Positions 1-8,985 are shown, counted from the first letter of the stretch. The stretch is DNA of 64,000 nucleotides from Gemmobacter sp. (GCF_034676705.1 NZ_JAUCBS010000013.1:2336501-2400500); one strand, 5' to 3'. The notes: generated by a model from the letters alone, not told the origin. A program made the numbers and translations.

Positions 1-1485
1 ACCCAGCGCCAGAACCCCCAGCGGGATCAGCATGACGCGCGGGCTTTCGTGCGGCTCGTGGTGGTGATCATCGTGGCCATGCGCATCGTGGTGGCCGTGG
101 TGGCCATGCCCATGCGCGCGGCTTTCCCCGTAGAAGGTCAGGAACATCAGCCGCCAGCTGTAGAAACTGGTCATCAGCGCGCCCAGCACCAGCAGCCAGA
201 AGATGACGGTCGGCCCGCCGGCATAGGCGCTTTCGATCACCGCATCCTTGGAGATGAAGCCGGCAAAGCCGATATGGGTCAGCGGGATGCCGACGCCGGT
301 GATGGCCAGCGTGCCGATCATCATCGCCCAGAAGGTCAGCGGGATTTTCTTCCGCAGGCCGCCATAGTTGCGCATGTCCTGTTCGTGGTGCGTGGCATGG
401 ATGACCGAACCGGCGCCCAGGAACAGCATGGCCTTGAAGAAGGCGTGCGTGAACAGGTGGAACATCGCCACCGAATAGACGCCCACGCCGGCGGCGACGA
501 ACATGTAGCCCAGCTGCGAACAGGTCGAATAGGCGATGACGCGCTTGATATCGTTCTGCACCAGACCGACGGTCGCGGCAAAGAACGCCGTGAAGCCGCC
601 GACATAGGTGATCATCAGCTTGGCTTCCGGGGCGAATTCATAGATCGGCGACATGCGCGATACCAGGAACACGCCCGCCGTCACCATGGTGGCCGCGTGG
701 ATCAGCGCCGACACCGGGGTCGGCCCCTCCATCGCGTCGGGCAGCCAGGTGTGCAGGAACAGCTGCGCCGATTTGCCCATGGCGCCGATGAACAGCAGCA
801 CGCCGATCAGGTTCGCCGCGTTCCATTCGGTCCACAGGAAGGTGATGTTCTGTTCGGCCAGCGAAGGCGCGGCCGCGAAGATGTCGTCGAACCGGACCGA
901 GTCGGTCAGGAAATACAGCGCCGCGATGCCCAGCAGAAAGCCGAAGTCACCGACGCGGTTCACGATGAACGCCTTCATTGCCGCCGCACTGGCCGACTGT
1001 TTCTTCCAGTAGAAGCCGATCAGCAGATAGGACGCGACCCCCACCCCTTCCCAGCCGAAGAACATCTGGATCAGGTTGTCCGAGGTCACCAGCGCCAGCA
1101 TGGCAAAGGTGAAGAACGACAGATAGGCAAAGAAGCGTGCCCGATAGGGCTCGTCATCCGTCCAGTTCTCGTCATGGGCCATGTAGCCGAAGCTATACAG
1201 ATGGACCAGCGCCGACACCGAGTTGACGACAACCAGCATGATCGCCGTCATGCGGTCCAGCCGGATGCCCCATTCGGCGCCCAGGGTGCCGCTGTCGACC
1301 CAGCGGAACAGCATGACCTGCTGCGTGGTGCCGTCAAAGGTCAGGAAGATGACCCAGGACAGCAGCGCCGACAGGAACACAAGGCCCGTGGTCAGGATCT
1401 GGGCGGGTTTCTCGCCGATATACTTCCAGCCAAAGCCGCATAGCACGGCCCCGACCAGAGGCGCGAACAGGATGATGGTTTCCAT
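1..1485 (-). CDS. nuoL: NADH-quinone oxidoreductase subunit L, 3' end cut by window edge
   Basis: Large antiporter-like membrane subunit of complex I that couples quinone reduction to proton pumping. The first 495 codons are present and the frame is open at base 1, so the C-terminal end, including the rest of the lateral helix, lies outside. The start is an ATG 4 bases after the nuoK stop. The N-terminal part reads METIILFAPLVGAVLCG, and the family blocks FFGWEGVGVASYLLIGFYW, GAMGKSAQLFLHTWLPDAM and TPVSALIHAATMVTAGVFL are visible, the last two containing the conserved Lys and His residues of the proton channel. A His-rich loop (SRAHGHGHHGHHDAHG) lies just before the left edge. It is the last gene in view of the nuo operon; nuoM is expected next. 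Confidence 0.97.
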   Translation of the reverse strand, partial: METIILFAPLVGAVLCGFGWKYIGEKPAQILTTGLVFLSALLSWVIFLTFDGTTQQVMLFRWVDSGTLGAEWGIRLDRMTAIMLVVVNSVSALVHLYSFGYMAHDENWTDDEPYRARFFAYLSFFTFAMLALVTSDNLIQMFFGWEGVGVASYLLIGFYWKKQSASAAAMKAFIVNRVGDFGFLLGIAALYFLTDSVRFDDIFAAAPSLAEQNITFLWTEWNAANLIGVLLFIGAMGKSAQLFLHTWLPDAMEGPTPVSALIHAATMVTAGVFLVSRMSPIYEFAPEAKLMITYVGGFTAFFAATVGLVQNDIKRVIAYSTCSQLGYMFVAAGVGVYSVAMFHLFTHAFFKAMLFLGAGSVIHATHHEQDMRNYGGLRKKIPLTFWAMMIGTLAITGVGIPLTHIGFAGFISKDAVIESAYAGGPTVIFWLLVLGALMTSFYSWRLMFLTFYGESRAHGHGHHGHHDAHGHDDHHHEPHESPRVMLIPLGVLALG

Positions 1486-1489
1486 CGCC

Positions 1490-1801
1490 TCAGCCCTTCA
1501 TCACGTTGACGTCTTCGACGTCGATGCTGCCCTTGTTGCGGAAGAAGCAGACCAGGATCGCAAGCCCGATCGCCGCTTCGGCCGCAGCCACCGTCAGGAC
1601 GAACATGGTGAACACCTGCCCGACCAGATCGCCGAGATGGCTGGAAAAGGCGACCAGGTTGATGTTGACCGACAGCAGGATAAGTTCGATCGACATCAGG
1701 ATGACGATCACGTTCTTCCGGTTGAGGAAGATGCCGAAAATCCCGATGACGAACAGCGCCGCCGCCACGATCAGGTAATGTTCCAGTCCCACTGTCACCA
1801 T
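1490..1801 (-). CDS. nuoK: NADH-quinone oxidoreductase subunit K
   Basis: Small three-helix proton-channel subunit of complex I, 103 aa, the usual length. Conserved membrane carboxylates are at about E39 (in SIELILLSVN) and E74 (in AAAEAAIGLAIL), the residues that in the family carry protons across the membrane. The block NRKNVIVILMSIEL is typical of the alphaproteobacterial protein. ATG start with nuoJ 78 bases upstream and nuoL 4 bases downstream, so it is inside the same transcript. Confidence 0.97.
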   Translation of the reverse strand: MVTVGLEHYLIVAAALFVIGIFGIFLNRKNVIVILMSIELILLSVNINLVAFSSHLGDLVGQVFTMFVLTVAAAEAAIGLAILVCFFRNKGSIDVEDVNVMKG

Positions 1802-1879
1802 CGTCGTTCCCTCGCGGGCCGTCAGGGCGGCCCCTTGTCATTCGTTGCACCGACCGGGCGTTGCCGCCCGGGCCGCGTC

Positions 1880-2494
1880 TTAAAGCCCCTGCCCGGGCTT
1901 CACATCCTTGAGTTCCATCGTCTTGGCCGGATCGCGCCACATCTGTTGCAGCACGTTCTGCCGCTTGACGTTGGTGCGGTGGCGCAGCGTCAGGGCGATG
2001 GCGCCGATCATCGCGACCAGCAGGATCAGCCCGGCAACCTGGAACAGCAGGATATACTGGTCATAGATCAGCAGACCCAGCGCCTTGGTGTTGTGGATAT
2101 CGGTCATCGCGGGCGTCACCGCCTGGCGCAGGCCAAGCGCGCCTTCGGCCTGATGCCAGGCACCAAAGGCCAGCGCGAACTGCATCAGCAGCACCAGCCC
2201 CACCAGCAGCGCCAGCGGCATGGTGCGGGCCATTTCGCCCTTGAGTTCGGCAAAGTCCACGTCCAGCATCATCACGACGAACAGGAACAGCACCGCCACC
2301 GCGCCGACATAGACGATGACCAGCAGCATGGCGACGAATTCCGCCCCCAGCAGGACGAACAGCCCCGCCGCCGAGAAGAAGGTCAGGATCAGCCACAGCA
2401 CCGAATGCACCGGGTTGCGCGACACGGTGACCAGCAGCCCCGCCGTCACGGTGACGATGGCAAAGGCATAAAAGGCCAGATCGGCGACGGTCAT
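1880..2494 (-). CDS. nuoJ: NADH-quinone oxidoreductase subunit J
   Basis: Five-helix membrane subunit of complex I, 204 aa. The conserved block AVLFLFVVMMLDVDF and the N-terminal FYAFAIVTVTAGLLVTVSRN identify the family; helix 3 holds the pi-bulge segment IVYVGAVAVLFLFV that is known to move during turnover. The ATG at 2494 overlaps the stop of the upstream CMD-family gene in an ATGA arrangement, which fixes the start and implies translational coupling; a long open frame continues upstream but is only the shadow of that gene. Confidence 0.96.
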   Translation of the reverse strand: MTVADLAFYAFAIVTVTAGLLVTVSRNPVHSVLWLILTFFSAAGLFVLLGAEFVAMLLVIVYVGAVAVLFLFVVMMLDVDFAELKGEMARTMPLALLVGLVLLMQFALAFGAWHQAEGALGLRQAVTPAMTDIHNTKALGLLIYDQYILLFQVAGLILLVAMIGAIALTLRHRTNVKRQNVLQQMWRDPAKTMELKDVKPGQGL

Positions 2495-2901
2495 TCCTTT
2501 TTCTCCTCGATCTCGGCAAAGACGCTCTGGGCGATTTCCAGGGCCTTCTGCATGGCGGGCAGGCCGCCGAATACGCTCATCTGCCAGATCACCTCGGCGA
2601 TCTCGCGTTCCGTGGCGCCCGCTTCCAGCGCGTGGCGCACGGTCATCTTCATCTGCGGCTCGGCCTGGGCGCCCAGCACCGTCAGCGCGCCGATGGTCAA
2701 GAGAAGCCGGGTCTTGGCATCCAGCCCGTCGCGGTTGAAGGTACGGCCGAACCACATTTCCATCATGTCCTTGGACATGGTGGGGAACATGCGGTCCAGG
2801 CCCCCGACCTTCATCTGTTCCATCGCCGGATTGAAGGCGCGCAGCATCTCCTGCCCGCTTTCCATCATCTGCTGGATCATCTTGGCGTAGGCTTCGTTCA
2901 T
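2491..2901 (-). CDS. Carboxymuconolactone decarboxylase (CMD)-family protein inside the nuo operon
   Basis: A 136-aa soluble protein. Residues about 45-125 match the CMD/AhpD-like helical fold (KTRLLLTIGALTVLGA, HALEAGATEREIAEVI, GGLPAMQKALEIA). The redox CxxC of AhpD is absent, and the whole protein has no cysteine, so peroxidase activity is unlikely. The Met-rich N-terminus (MIQQMMESGQEMLRAF) looks amphipathic and may bind a partner. It is joined to its neighbours by ATGA overlaps on both sides (small ORF upstream, nuoJ downstream). A protein of this family in the nuo operon is a recurring Rhodobacteraceae feature; its role in complex I is not known to me. Confidence 0.85.
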   Translation of the reverse strand: MNEAYAKMIQQMMESGQEMLRAFNPAMEQMKVGGLDRMFPTMSKDMMEMWFGRTFNRDGLDAKTRLLLTIGALTVLGAQAEPQMKMTVRHALEAGATEREIAEVIWQMSVFGGLPAMQKALEIAQSVFAEIEEKKE

Positions 2902-3065
2902 TCCTGGACCCCCTTGCGCGCCCCGACCCTCACCATCCCGAAGCCGCCCGTTGGCACCCGCAGACCCGCCCCGGCCGCCTGCATCAGCGGCAGCCACAGG
3001 GCAAACGGACCGAACATGGCGAAGGCCATGGACGAGGGGAAACGGTGGGCGGTTTCGCGGCTCAT
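2898..3065 (-). CDS. Small hydrophobic protein, 55 aa, translationally coupled between nuoI and CMD gene
   Basis: Unrecognised short protein (MSRETAHRFPSSMAFAMFGP...). Its ATG at 3065 overlaps the nuoI stop (ATGA) and its own stop overlaps the next ATG (ATGA), so it fills the gap between two genes exactly, which chance would rarely do. Residues about 13-34 (MAFAMFGPFALWLPLMQAAGAG) could form one membrane helix. No domain is recognised. Reasonable alternatives are a complex I assembly or accessory microprotein, or a coupling leader with no function of its own. Confidence 0.55.
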   Translation of the reverse strand: MSRETAHRFPSSMAFAMFGPFALWLPLMQAAGAGLRVPTGGFGMVRVGARKGVQE

Positions 3066-3553
3066 CTGTAGGGCGCGTCCAGTTCCAGGTTGCGGGCGAT
3101 CTCGGCTTCCCAGCGGGCGCCGTTGGCAAGGAGTTTTTCCTTGTCGTAGAACAGTTCTTCGCGCGTTTCGGTGGCGAATTCGAAATTCGGCCCCTCGACG
3201 ATGGCATCGACCGGGCAAGCCTCCTGGCAGAAGCCGCAGTAGATGCATTTGGTCATGTCGATGTCGTAGCGCGTGGTGCGGCGGCTGCCATCGTCGCGCG
3301 GTTCTGCGTCGATGGTGATGGCCTGCGCCGGGCAGATCGCCTCGCACAGCTTGCAGGCGATGCAGCGTTCCTCGCCGTTCGGATAGCGGCGCAGCGCGTG
3401 TTCGCCGCGGAAGCGGGGCGACAGCGGCCCCTTTTCATGCGGGTAGTTCACCGTATCCTTGGGCGCGAAGAAATACTTCATCCCCAGGCCGAAACCTTTG
3501 ATGAAGTCCACCAGGAAGAAGTATTTTACGGCGCGGTTGATGTCGATCGTCAT
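3062..3553 (-). CDS. nuoI: NADH-quinone oxidoreductase subunit I (8Fe ferredoxin)
   Basis: Peripheral-arm subunit carrying clusters N6a and N6b, 163 aa. The two 4Fe-4S motifs are complete: C64-x2-C67-x2-C70-x3-C74 (CIACKLCEAICP) and C103-x2-C106-x2-C109-x3-C113 (CIYCGFCQEACP). The start MTIDINRAVKYFFLVDF matches the family; an in-frame upstream ATG would add a non-homologous extension. The gap from nuoH is a single base, and the stop overlaps the start of the 55-aa ORF. Confidence 0.97.
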   Translation of the reverse strand: MTIDINRAVKYFFLVDFIKGFGLGMKYFFAPKDTVNYPHEKGPLSPRFRGEHALRRYPNGEERCIACKLCEAICPAQAITIDAEPRDDGSRRTTRYDIDMTKCIYCGFCQEACPVDAIVEGPNFEFATETREELFYDKEKLLANGARWEAEIARNLELDAPYR

Positions 3554-3554
3554 G

Positions 3555-4592
3555 TCAGCCCCCGATGGTCCAGCGCGCCCAGGCGCCGCCCAGCACTTCG
3601 AATTTCGCAAGGAACGAGACCAGCACGACCCAGCCCAGCGACAGCGGCAGGAACACCTTCCAGCCGATCCGCATCAGCTGGTCATAGCGGTAGCGCGGCA
3701 CGATGGCCTTCACCATGGCGAACAGGAAGAAGAAGAACACCATCTTGGCGAACATCCACAGGAACCCGTCGGGCAGCCCCGGGATGGGCGACAGCCAGCC
3801 CCCGAAGAACAACAGCGGGATCAGCGCGCACATCAGCCAGATGGCGATATATTCGCCAGCCATGAACAGCAGGTAAGGCGTCGAGGAATATTCCACCATG
3901 AAGCCCGCGACCAGTTCCGATTCCGCCTCGGGCAGGTCGAACGGCGGGCGGTTGGTTTCCGCCAGCGCCGAGATGAAGAACAGCACCACCATCGGCAGGT
4001 GCGGCAGCCAGTACCAGTTGAAGATCCCGTAATCGCCGCGCTGCGCCTCGACAATGGCGGTCAGGTTCATCGAACCGGTCGAGATGATGATCCCGATGAT
4101 GATCAGGCCCAGCGACACCTCGTAGGAAATCATCTGCGCCGCAGACCGCAGGCCGCCCAGGAACGGGTATTTCGAGTTCGAGGCCCAGCCGCCCATGATC
4201 ACGCCGTAAACCTCCAGCGAGGAGACGGCGAAGACGAACAGGATGGCCACGTTGATATCGGCCAGCACCCAGCCCGCATTGAACGGCACCACGGCAAAGG
4301 CCGCCATGGCCAGCACAAACGACATCAGCGGCGCCAGGAAGAACACCGGGCGGTCGGCGCCCGCAGGCACGACGATTTCCTTCAGCATATACTTCAGCGC
4401 ATCGGCAAAGGTTTGCAGCAGGCCCCAGGGCCCCACCACGTTCGGCCCGCGCCGCAGCTGCACCGCCGCCCAGATCTTGCGGTCGCCATAGACGAGGAAA
4501 ATCAGCGAGATCATCGCAAAGCCGATCACCAGCAGGCTTTGCGCCGCGATGATGACCGCGATCCCGGCCGGTGTCTGGAAGAATTCAGCCAT
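3555..4592 (-). CDS. nuoH: NADH-quinone oxidoreductase subunit H
   Basis: Membrane subunit, 345 aa, that forms most of the quinone chamber where the peripheral arm docks. Seen: MISLIFLVYGDRKIWAAVQLRRGPN near residue 30, the acidic loop around FDLPEAESELVAGFMVEYSS that lines the quinone site and E-channel, and eight hydrophobic helices. ATG start; nuoI follows after one base. Confidence 0.97.
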   Translation of the reverse strand: MAEFFQTPAGIAVIIAAQSLLVIGFAMISLIFLVYGDRKIWAAVQLRRGPNVVGPWGLLQTFADALKYMLKEIVVPAGADRPVFFLAPLMSFVLAMAAFAVVPFNAGWVLADINVAILFVFAVSSLEVYGVIMGGWASNSKYPFLGGLRSAAQMISYEVSLGLIIIGIIISTGSMNLTAIVEAQRGDYGIFNWYWLPHLPMVVLFFISALAETNRPPFDLPEAESELVAGFMVEYSSTPYLLFMAGEYIAIWLMCALIPLLFFGGWLSPIPGLPDGFLWMFAKMVFFFFLFAMVKAIVPRYRYDQLMRIGWKVFLPLSLGWVVLVSFLAKFEVLGGAWARWTIGG

Positions 4593-4624
4593 GTTCCCTC
4601 ACGTCCCCAAATCTGTCCCGGCGT

Positions 4625-5020
4625 TCAGACCGTCGGTATTCCACGTGCGCCGCAATCGCGCACCGTGACTTCGGCGTCAATGGTCGCCACCCCTTTCGGC
4701 AGCGCGGGCGAGATCAGATAGACCGCATCCGCCCGTGCCACGGCGCCGCTCTGGTCCACGTTCGTGCGCACATGGCGCGCAAAGCCGTAGCCCCGGATCA
4801 GCGCATATTGTGCGGCCGCACAGGCCGCATAGTCCTCGACCAGACGGCGCTCCTCGGCATGGCGCACGGCCACGCGGAAGTTCACCAGATCGCCGTCCAG
4901 CAACCGCGTCTCGATCCCGAGAAACGCGGGCGGCAAGGCGTGCTGCCCCGGCTGCGCCCCGTCGGCGCAGGCGCCCAGGCCCATCAGGACCAGCGCAAGG
5001 GGGGCAACGGCCTTGCCCAT
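4625..5020 (-). CDS. Small putative lipoprotein between nuoG and nuoH
   Basis: 131-aa exported protein of unknown function. The N-terminus MGKAVAPLALVLMGLGAC is a lipoprotein signal peptide with lipobox LGAC and lipidation Cys18, so the mature part should be anchored facing the periplasm. The mature part has two further Cys pairs (CAAAQYA region and VRDCG) and a VTVRDCG ending. The ATG lies 4 bases after the nuoG stop and nuoH follows 32 bases after, so it is an operon member. Inferred to be a species-family accessory of complex I or a hitch-hiker; no motif supports an enzymatic role. Confidence 0.75.
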   Translation of the reverse strand: MGKAVAPLALVLMGLGACADGAQPGQHALPPAFLGIETRLLDGDLVNFRVAVRHAEERRLVEDYAACAAAQYALIRGYGFARHVRTNVDQSGAVARADAVYLISPALPKGVATIDAEVTVRDCGARGIPTV

Positions 5021-5024
5021 CGTC

Positions 5025-7034
5025 TCACTCGGCCGCCAGCGGCGCGCGGGCGCGCGCGGCAGCATTGGCCGACAGCTCCGCCATCAGCGGCGAGGCGCGC
5101 GCGATGGGGTTCGTCAGCCAGAAGTCCTTGACCGCATTGCGGAAGCTGGCCTTGGCCGGGTCACGCAGCGGGATGCGGTTCCAGTCGTTCGCGGCCACTT
5201 CGCCCACGGCACCCAGATGCGGGTGGGCAGCAACCAGCGCGCGGCGCAGGCCGGCCAGATCATCCCACGGCAGCTGCTTGCCGACCACGGCCGAAACCGC
5301 GCGCAGGATAGCCCAGTTTTCCTTGGCCTCACCCGGGGCAAAGCCGGCGCGCGTGGCCAGTTGCGGGCGGCCTTCGGTGTTCACGAACAGGCCGTTTTCC
5401 TCGGTATAGGCGGCGCCCGGCAGGATGATGTCGGCGCGGTGCGCGCCACGGTCGCCGTGGCTGCCCTGATAGATCACCACGGGACCGGCGGCAATTTCCA
5501 CCTCGTCGGCGCCCAGGTTCCAGACCACCTCGGCCCCGTCCAGCGCGGCGGTCAGGCCGCCTTCGGTGACGGCGCCCACATCCATCGCGCCCACGCGGGC
5601 GGCGGCGGTGTGCAGCACCATCAGCTTGGCACCGGCGCCTTCGGTGTATTTCATCACCTGGCTCAGCACGGCTTCGCCATCGGCCTCGTTCAGGGCGCCC
5701 TGCCCGACGATGACGACGGTATCGGGCTTGGCCTCGACCTTGCCGACCAGATCGACCAGCGCATCGCGGCTGTTGCCGAAGTGATGGTATTCATAGGTCA
5801 GGTCCGCGTCCGGCCCGATCAGGCCAACGCGGGCGCCGGCCAGCCAGGCCTTGCGGATACGGGCGTTCAGCACCGGCGCCTCGGTCCGCGGATTGGTACC
5901 GACCAGCAGGATGGTCTTGGCGCTGTCGATATCGGCAATCGTCGCGGTGCCGACATAGGCAGACCGGTTGCCTGCCGGCAGCTTGGCACCATCGACGCGC
6001 GATTCCACCGTGCCGCCCAGCGACTCCACCAGGGTTTTCAGCGAATACACCGCCTCGACCGGGGCGAGATCACCGATCAGGCCGGCCACCTTGCGGCCCT
6101 TGACTGCGGCGGCCACAGCCTCCAGCGCCTGCGCCCAGCTGGCTTTGCGCAGCTTGCCGTTCTCGCGGATATAGGGCGTGTCCAGCCGCTGGCGGCGCAG
6201 GCCGTCCCAGACGAAGCGGGTCTTGTCGCTGATCCATTCCTCGTTCACGTCGTCATTGTTGCGCGGCAGGATGCGCATGACTTCGCGGCCCTTGGTATCG
6301 ACGCGGATGTTGCTGCCAAGCGCGTCCATCACGTCGATGGTTTCGGTCTTGGTCAGTTCCCACGGACGGGCGGTAAAGGCATAGGGCTTGCTGGTCAGCG
6401 CGCCGACCGGGCACAGGTCGATGATGTTGCCCTGCAGGTTGCTGTCCAGCGTCTGGTTCAGATAGCTGGTGATCTCGCTGTCTTCGCCGCGCCCGGTCTG
6501 CCCCATCTGGGTGATGCCCGCCACCTCGGTGGTAAAGCGCACACAGCGGGTGCAGGAAATGCAGCGCGTCATCGTGGTGGCGACCAGCGGGCCCAGGTTC
6601 AGATCCTCTGAGGCGCGCTTCGGCTCGCGGTAGCGGCTGAAATCCACGCCATAGGCCATGGCCTGATCCTGCAGGTCGCATTCGCCGCCCTGGTCGCAGA
6701 TCGGGCAATCCAGCGGGTGGTTGATGAGCAGAAACTCCATCACCCCTTCGCGGGCCTTTTTCACCATCGGCGAGTTGGTCTTGACCACCGGCGGCTCACC
6801 ATTCGGGCCGGGCCGCAGATCGCGGATCTGCATCGCGCAGGATGCGGCGGGCTTGGGCGGGCCGCCCACCACCTCGACCAGACACATCCGGCAGTTGCCG
6901 GCGATCGACAGCCGCTCGTGGTAGCAGAAGCGCGGGATCTCGACCCCGGCGACCTCGGCCGCCTGGATGATGGTCATCGCTGCATCGACTTCGACTTCGA
7001 TCCCGTCGATGATGACTTTCTTCAGCGCGCTCAT
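5025..7034 (-). CDS. nuoG: NADH-quinone oxidoreductase subunit G
   Basis: Iron-sulfur subunit of the electron input module, 669 aa. N-terminal 2Fe-2S ligands C37, C48, C51, C66; the His/Cys cluster motif H106, C110, C113, C119 (HPLDCPICDQGGEC); a third cluster C158, C161, C164, C208 (CISCTRC ... LCPVGAL). The remaining ~450 residues are a degenerate molybdopterin-oxidoreductase-like domain. The N7 cluster motif of the E. coli long form is not seen, in line with the short mitochondrial/alphaproteobacterial form. A small lipoprotein gene starts 4 bases beyond the stop. Confidence 0.97.
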   Translation of the reverse strand: MSALKKVIIDGIEVEVDAAMTIIQAAEVAGVEIPRFCYHERLSIAGNCRMCLVEVVGGPPKPAASCAMQIRDLRPGPNGEPPVVKTNSPMVKKAREGVMEFLLINHPLDCPICDQGGECDLQDQAMAYGVDFSRYREPKRASEDLNLGPLVATTMTRCISCTRCVRFTTEVAGITQMGQTGRGEDSEITSYLNQTLDSNLQGNIIDLCPVGALTSKPYAFTARPWELTKTETIDVMDALGSNIRVDTKGREVMRILPRNNDDVNEEWISDKTRFVWDGLRRQRLDTPYIRENGKLRKASWAQALEAVAAAVKGRKVAGLIGDLAPVEAVYSLKTLVESLGGTVESRVDGAKLPAGNRSAYVGTATIADIDSAKTILLVGTNPRTEAPVLNARIRKAWLAGARVGLIGPDADLTYEYHHFGNSRDALVDLVGKVEAKPDTVVIVGQGALNEADGEAVLSQVMKYTEGAGAKLMVLHTAAARVGAMDVGAVTEGGLTAALDGAEVVWNLGADEVEIAAGPVVIYQGSHGDRGAHRADIILPGAAYTEENGLFVNTEGRPQLATRAGFAPGEAKENWAILRAVSAVVGKQLPWDDLAGLRRALVAAHPHLGAVGEVAANDWNRIPLRDPAKASFRNAVKDFWLTNPIARASPLMAELSANAAARARAPLAAE

Positions 7035-7113
7035 GCCCCGCCCCCACTCATGCGCCGGTTGTCCGGCACCCTTTCATCCATTCGCACCCCGGCCACGGGC
7101 CGGGGCGATCCCC

Positions 7114-7437
7114 TCAGGCCCGGCACCGGGCCCGGAACGTCATTTCGCCCGCCGTATCGGCGGTATAGGCCCAGTCGCCCGTCGCCGCATCGGTTTCCCA
7201 ATCGGCGACCGAGCTGCCCCGGTTGGTCAGGCAATAGGTCGTCACCCGGTAGCGCACGCTTTCGCGCACCATGTCCACCGTGGCCCCCGGCGCCTTGACC
7301 GAGACCAGCAGCAGCCCGTCGTTCTGCGCCTTCAACGCGGCACGATAGGGCAGGCTCGCCTCTACCGTGGTGCGACGGGCACAGGCGGCGGTGGTTGCCA
7401 CCGCGCCAACCAGCATCAGGATCAGGGCCGCGCGCAT
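7114..7437 (-). CDS. Small exported protein between nuoF and nuoG
   Basis: 107 aa, unrecognised. MRAALILMLVGAVATTAAC is an export signal; Cys19 sits in a weak lipobox (TAAC), so lipidation is possible but not certain. The mature part has two more Cys (in TTYCLTN and FRARCRA), which could form a disulfide in the periplasm. ATG 5 bases after the nuoF stop; 79 bases separate its stop from nuoG. The arrangement resembles the unassigned reading frames known from Rhodobacter and Paracoccus nuo operons. Confidence 0.7.
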   Translation of the reverse strand: MRAALILMLVGAVATTAACARRTTVEASLPYRAALKAQNDGLLLVSVKAPGATVDMVRESVRYRVTTYCLTNRGSSVADWETDAATGDWAYTADTAGEMTFRARCRA

Positions 7438-7442
7438 CCGCC

Positions 7443-8738
7443 TCACTCCGCCGCCAGGGCGCCGGTGCGCCCGGTGCGTTTGGCCTTGATACGGTCCTCG
7501 ATCTCGCCCCGGAAGTTGCGGATCAGGCCCTGGATCGGCCAAGCCGCCGCATCGCCAAGCGCGCAGATCGTATGCCCCTCGACCTGCTTGGTCACGTCCA
7601 GCAGCATGTCGATTTCCTCGACCTCTGCCTCGCCGGTGACCAGGCGTTCCATCACCCGCATCATCCAGCCGGTGCCTTCGCGGCAGGGCGTGCACTGGCC
7701 GCAGCTTTCGTGCTTGAAGAACTTGGACAGCCGCCAGATCGCCTTGATGATGTCGGTCTGCTGATCCATCACGATCATGCAGGCGGTGCCGAAGGACGAC
7801 CGCAGCGCGCGCATGCCATCGTAATCCATGATGGCATCTTCGCATTGTTCCGCCGTCAGCACCGGGCAGGATGCGCCGCCCGGGATCACCGCCTTGAGGT
7901 TCTTCCAGCCGCCGCGCACACCGCCGCCGTGTTTGTCGATCAGCTCGCGCAGCGGGATCGACATGGTTTCCTCGATGACGCAGGGCGTCATCACATGGCC
8001 CGACATGGCATAGAGCTTGACGCCCGCATTGTTCGGGCGGCCAAAGCCGGCAAACCATTCCGGCCCGCGGCGCAGGATGGTGGGAACCACGGCAATGGAT
8101 TCCACGTTGTTCACCGTGGTCGGGCAGCCATACAGGCCCGCGCCGGCCGGGAACGGCGGCTTCATCCGGGGCATGCCCTTCTTGCCTTCAAGGCTTTCCA
8201 GCAGCGCGGTTTCCTCGCCGCAGATATAGGCGCCGGCGCCATGGTGCAGGAACACGTCGAAATCCCAGCCCGACCCGGCCGCGTTGCGGCCCAGCAGGCC
8301 GGCATCATAGCATTCGTCGATGGCGCGTTGCAGCGCCTCACGCTCGCGGATGTATTCGCCGCGCAGGTAGATATAGGCGGTATGCGCGTTCATCGCGAAG
8401 CTGGCAATCAGCGCGCCTTCGATCAGCGTATGCGGATCGTGGCGCATGATTTCCCGGTCCTTGCAGGTCGCAGGTTCCGATTCGTCGGCGTTGATCACCA
8501 GATAGGACGGCCGGCCATCCGACTGCTTGGGCATGAAGGACCACTTCATCCCCGTGGGGAAGCCGGCGCCACCGCGGCCGCGCAGGCCGGATGCCTTCAT
8601 CTCGTCGATGATCTTGTCGCGACCGCGCGCAATGATTGCGGCGGTGCCATCCCAGTGGCCGCGCTTCTTCGCCCCTGCCAGGCTGCGGTCATGCATCCCG
8701 TAAAGGTTGGTAAAGATCCGGTCCTGATCCTTCAGCAT
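7443..8738 (-). CDS. nuoF: NADH-quinone oxidoreductase subunit F
   Basis: NADH-oxidising flavoprotein of complex I, 431 aa. NADH/FMN loops GRGGAGFPTG (54-63), NADESEPATCKDRE (83-96) and CGEETALLESLEG (173-185) are intact; the N3 4Fe-4S cluster ligands are C346, C349, C352 and C392 (SCGQCTPCREGTGW, TICALGD). Start chosen at MLKDQDRIFTNLYG, the family start; the frame is open further upstream without homology. Operon partner of nuoE and nuoG. Confidence 0.97.
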   Translation of the reverse strand: MLKDQDRIFTNLYGMHDRSLAGAKKRGHWDGTAAIIARGRDKIIDEMKASGLRGRGGAGFPTGMKWSFMPKQSDGRPSYLVINADESEPATCKDREIMRHDPHTLIEGALIASFAMNAHTAYIYLRGEYIREREALQRAIDECYDAGLLGRNAAGSGWDFDVFLHHGAGAYICGEETALLESLEGKKGMPRMKPPFPAGAGLYGCPTTVNNVESIAVVPTILRRGPEWFAGFGRPNNAGVKLYAMSGHVMTPCVIEETMSIPLRELIDKHGGGVRGGWKNLKAVIPGGASCPVLTAEQCEDAIMDYDGMRALRSSFGTACMIVMDQQTDIIKAIWRLSKFFKHESCGQCTPCREGTGWMMRVMERLVTGEAEVEEIDMLLDVTKQVEGHTICALGDAAAWPIQGLIRNFRGEIEDRIKAKRTGRTGALAAE

Positions 8739-8748
8739 CCGCCTTCCC

Positions 8749-8976
8749 TCATATATCCCGGCGTTTCCGCCAGAGTTGCCAGGCCACGAACAGCGCCCAG
8801 ACATAGGCGGCCAGTGCCGCCAGGTCGATCAACAGGGCAAAGCGCCCGTCCCAGCCGTATTGCCGCCCGATCTCGCCCAGCAACAGCCACAGGACCGTTG
8901 TTGCGGCGATGACCGCGCCCGTCACCCGCATCTGGCGGGCAAAGGCGGCGGCATCGGTCGGCGGACGGGCAGCCAC
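8749..8976 (-). CDS. DUF5337-like small membrane protein between nuoE and nuoF
   Basis: 75 aa with two predicted membrane helices (about 20-36 and 46-66) and a short basic tail WRKRRDI, so both ends are probably cytoplasmic. Size, helix layout and position in the nuo operon fit the Rhodobacteraceae family I know as DUF5337; the family call is from memory and is moderate. Start is GTG (8976), 9 bases after the nuoE stop, preceded by GAGG; no in-frame ATG precedes the first helix except M16. Confidence 0.7.
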   Translation of the reverse strand: MAARPPTDAAAFARQMRVTGAVIAATTVLWLLLGEIGRQYGWDGRFALLIDLAALAAYVWALFVAWQLWRKRRDI

Positions 8977-8985
8977 CTGCCCGCC

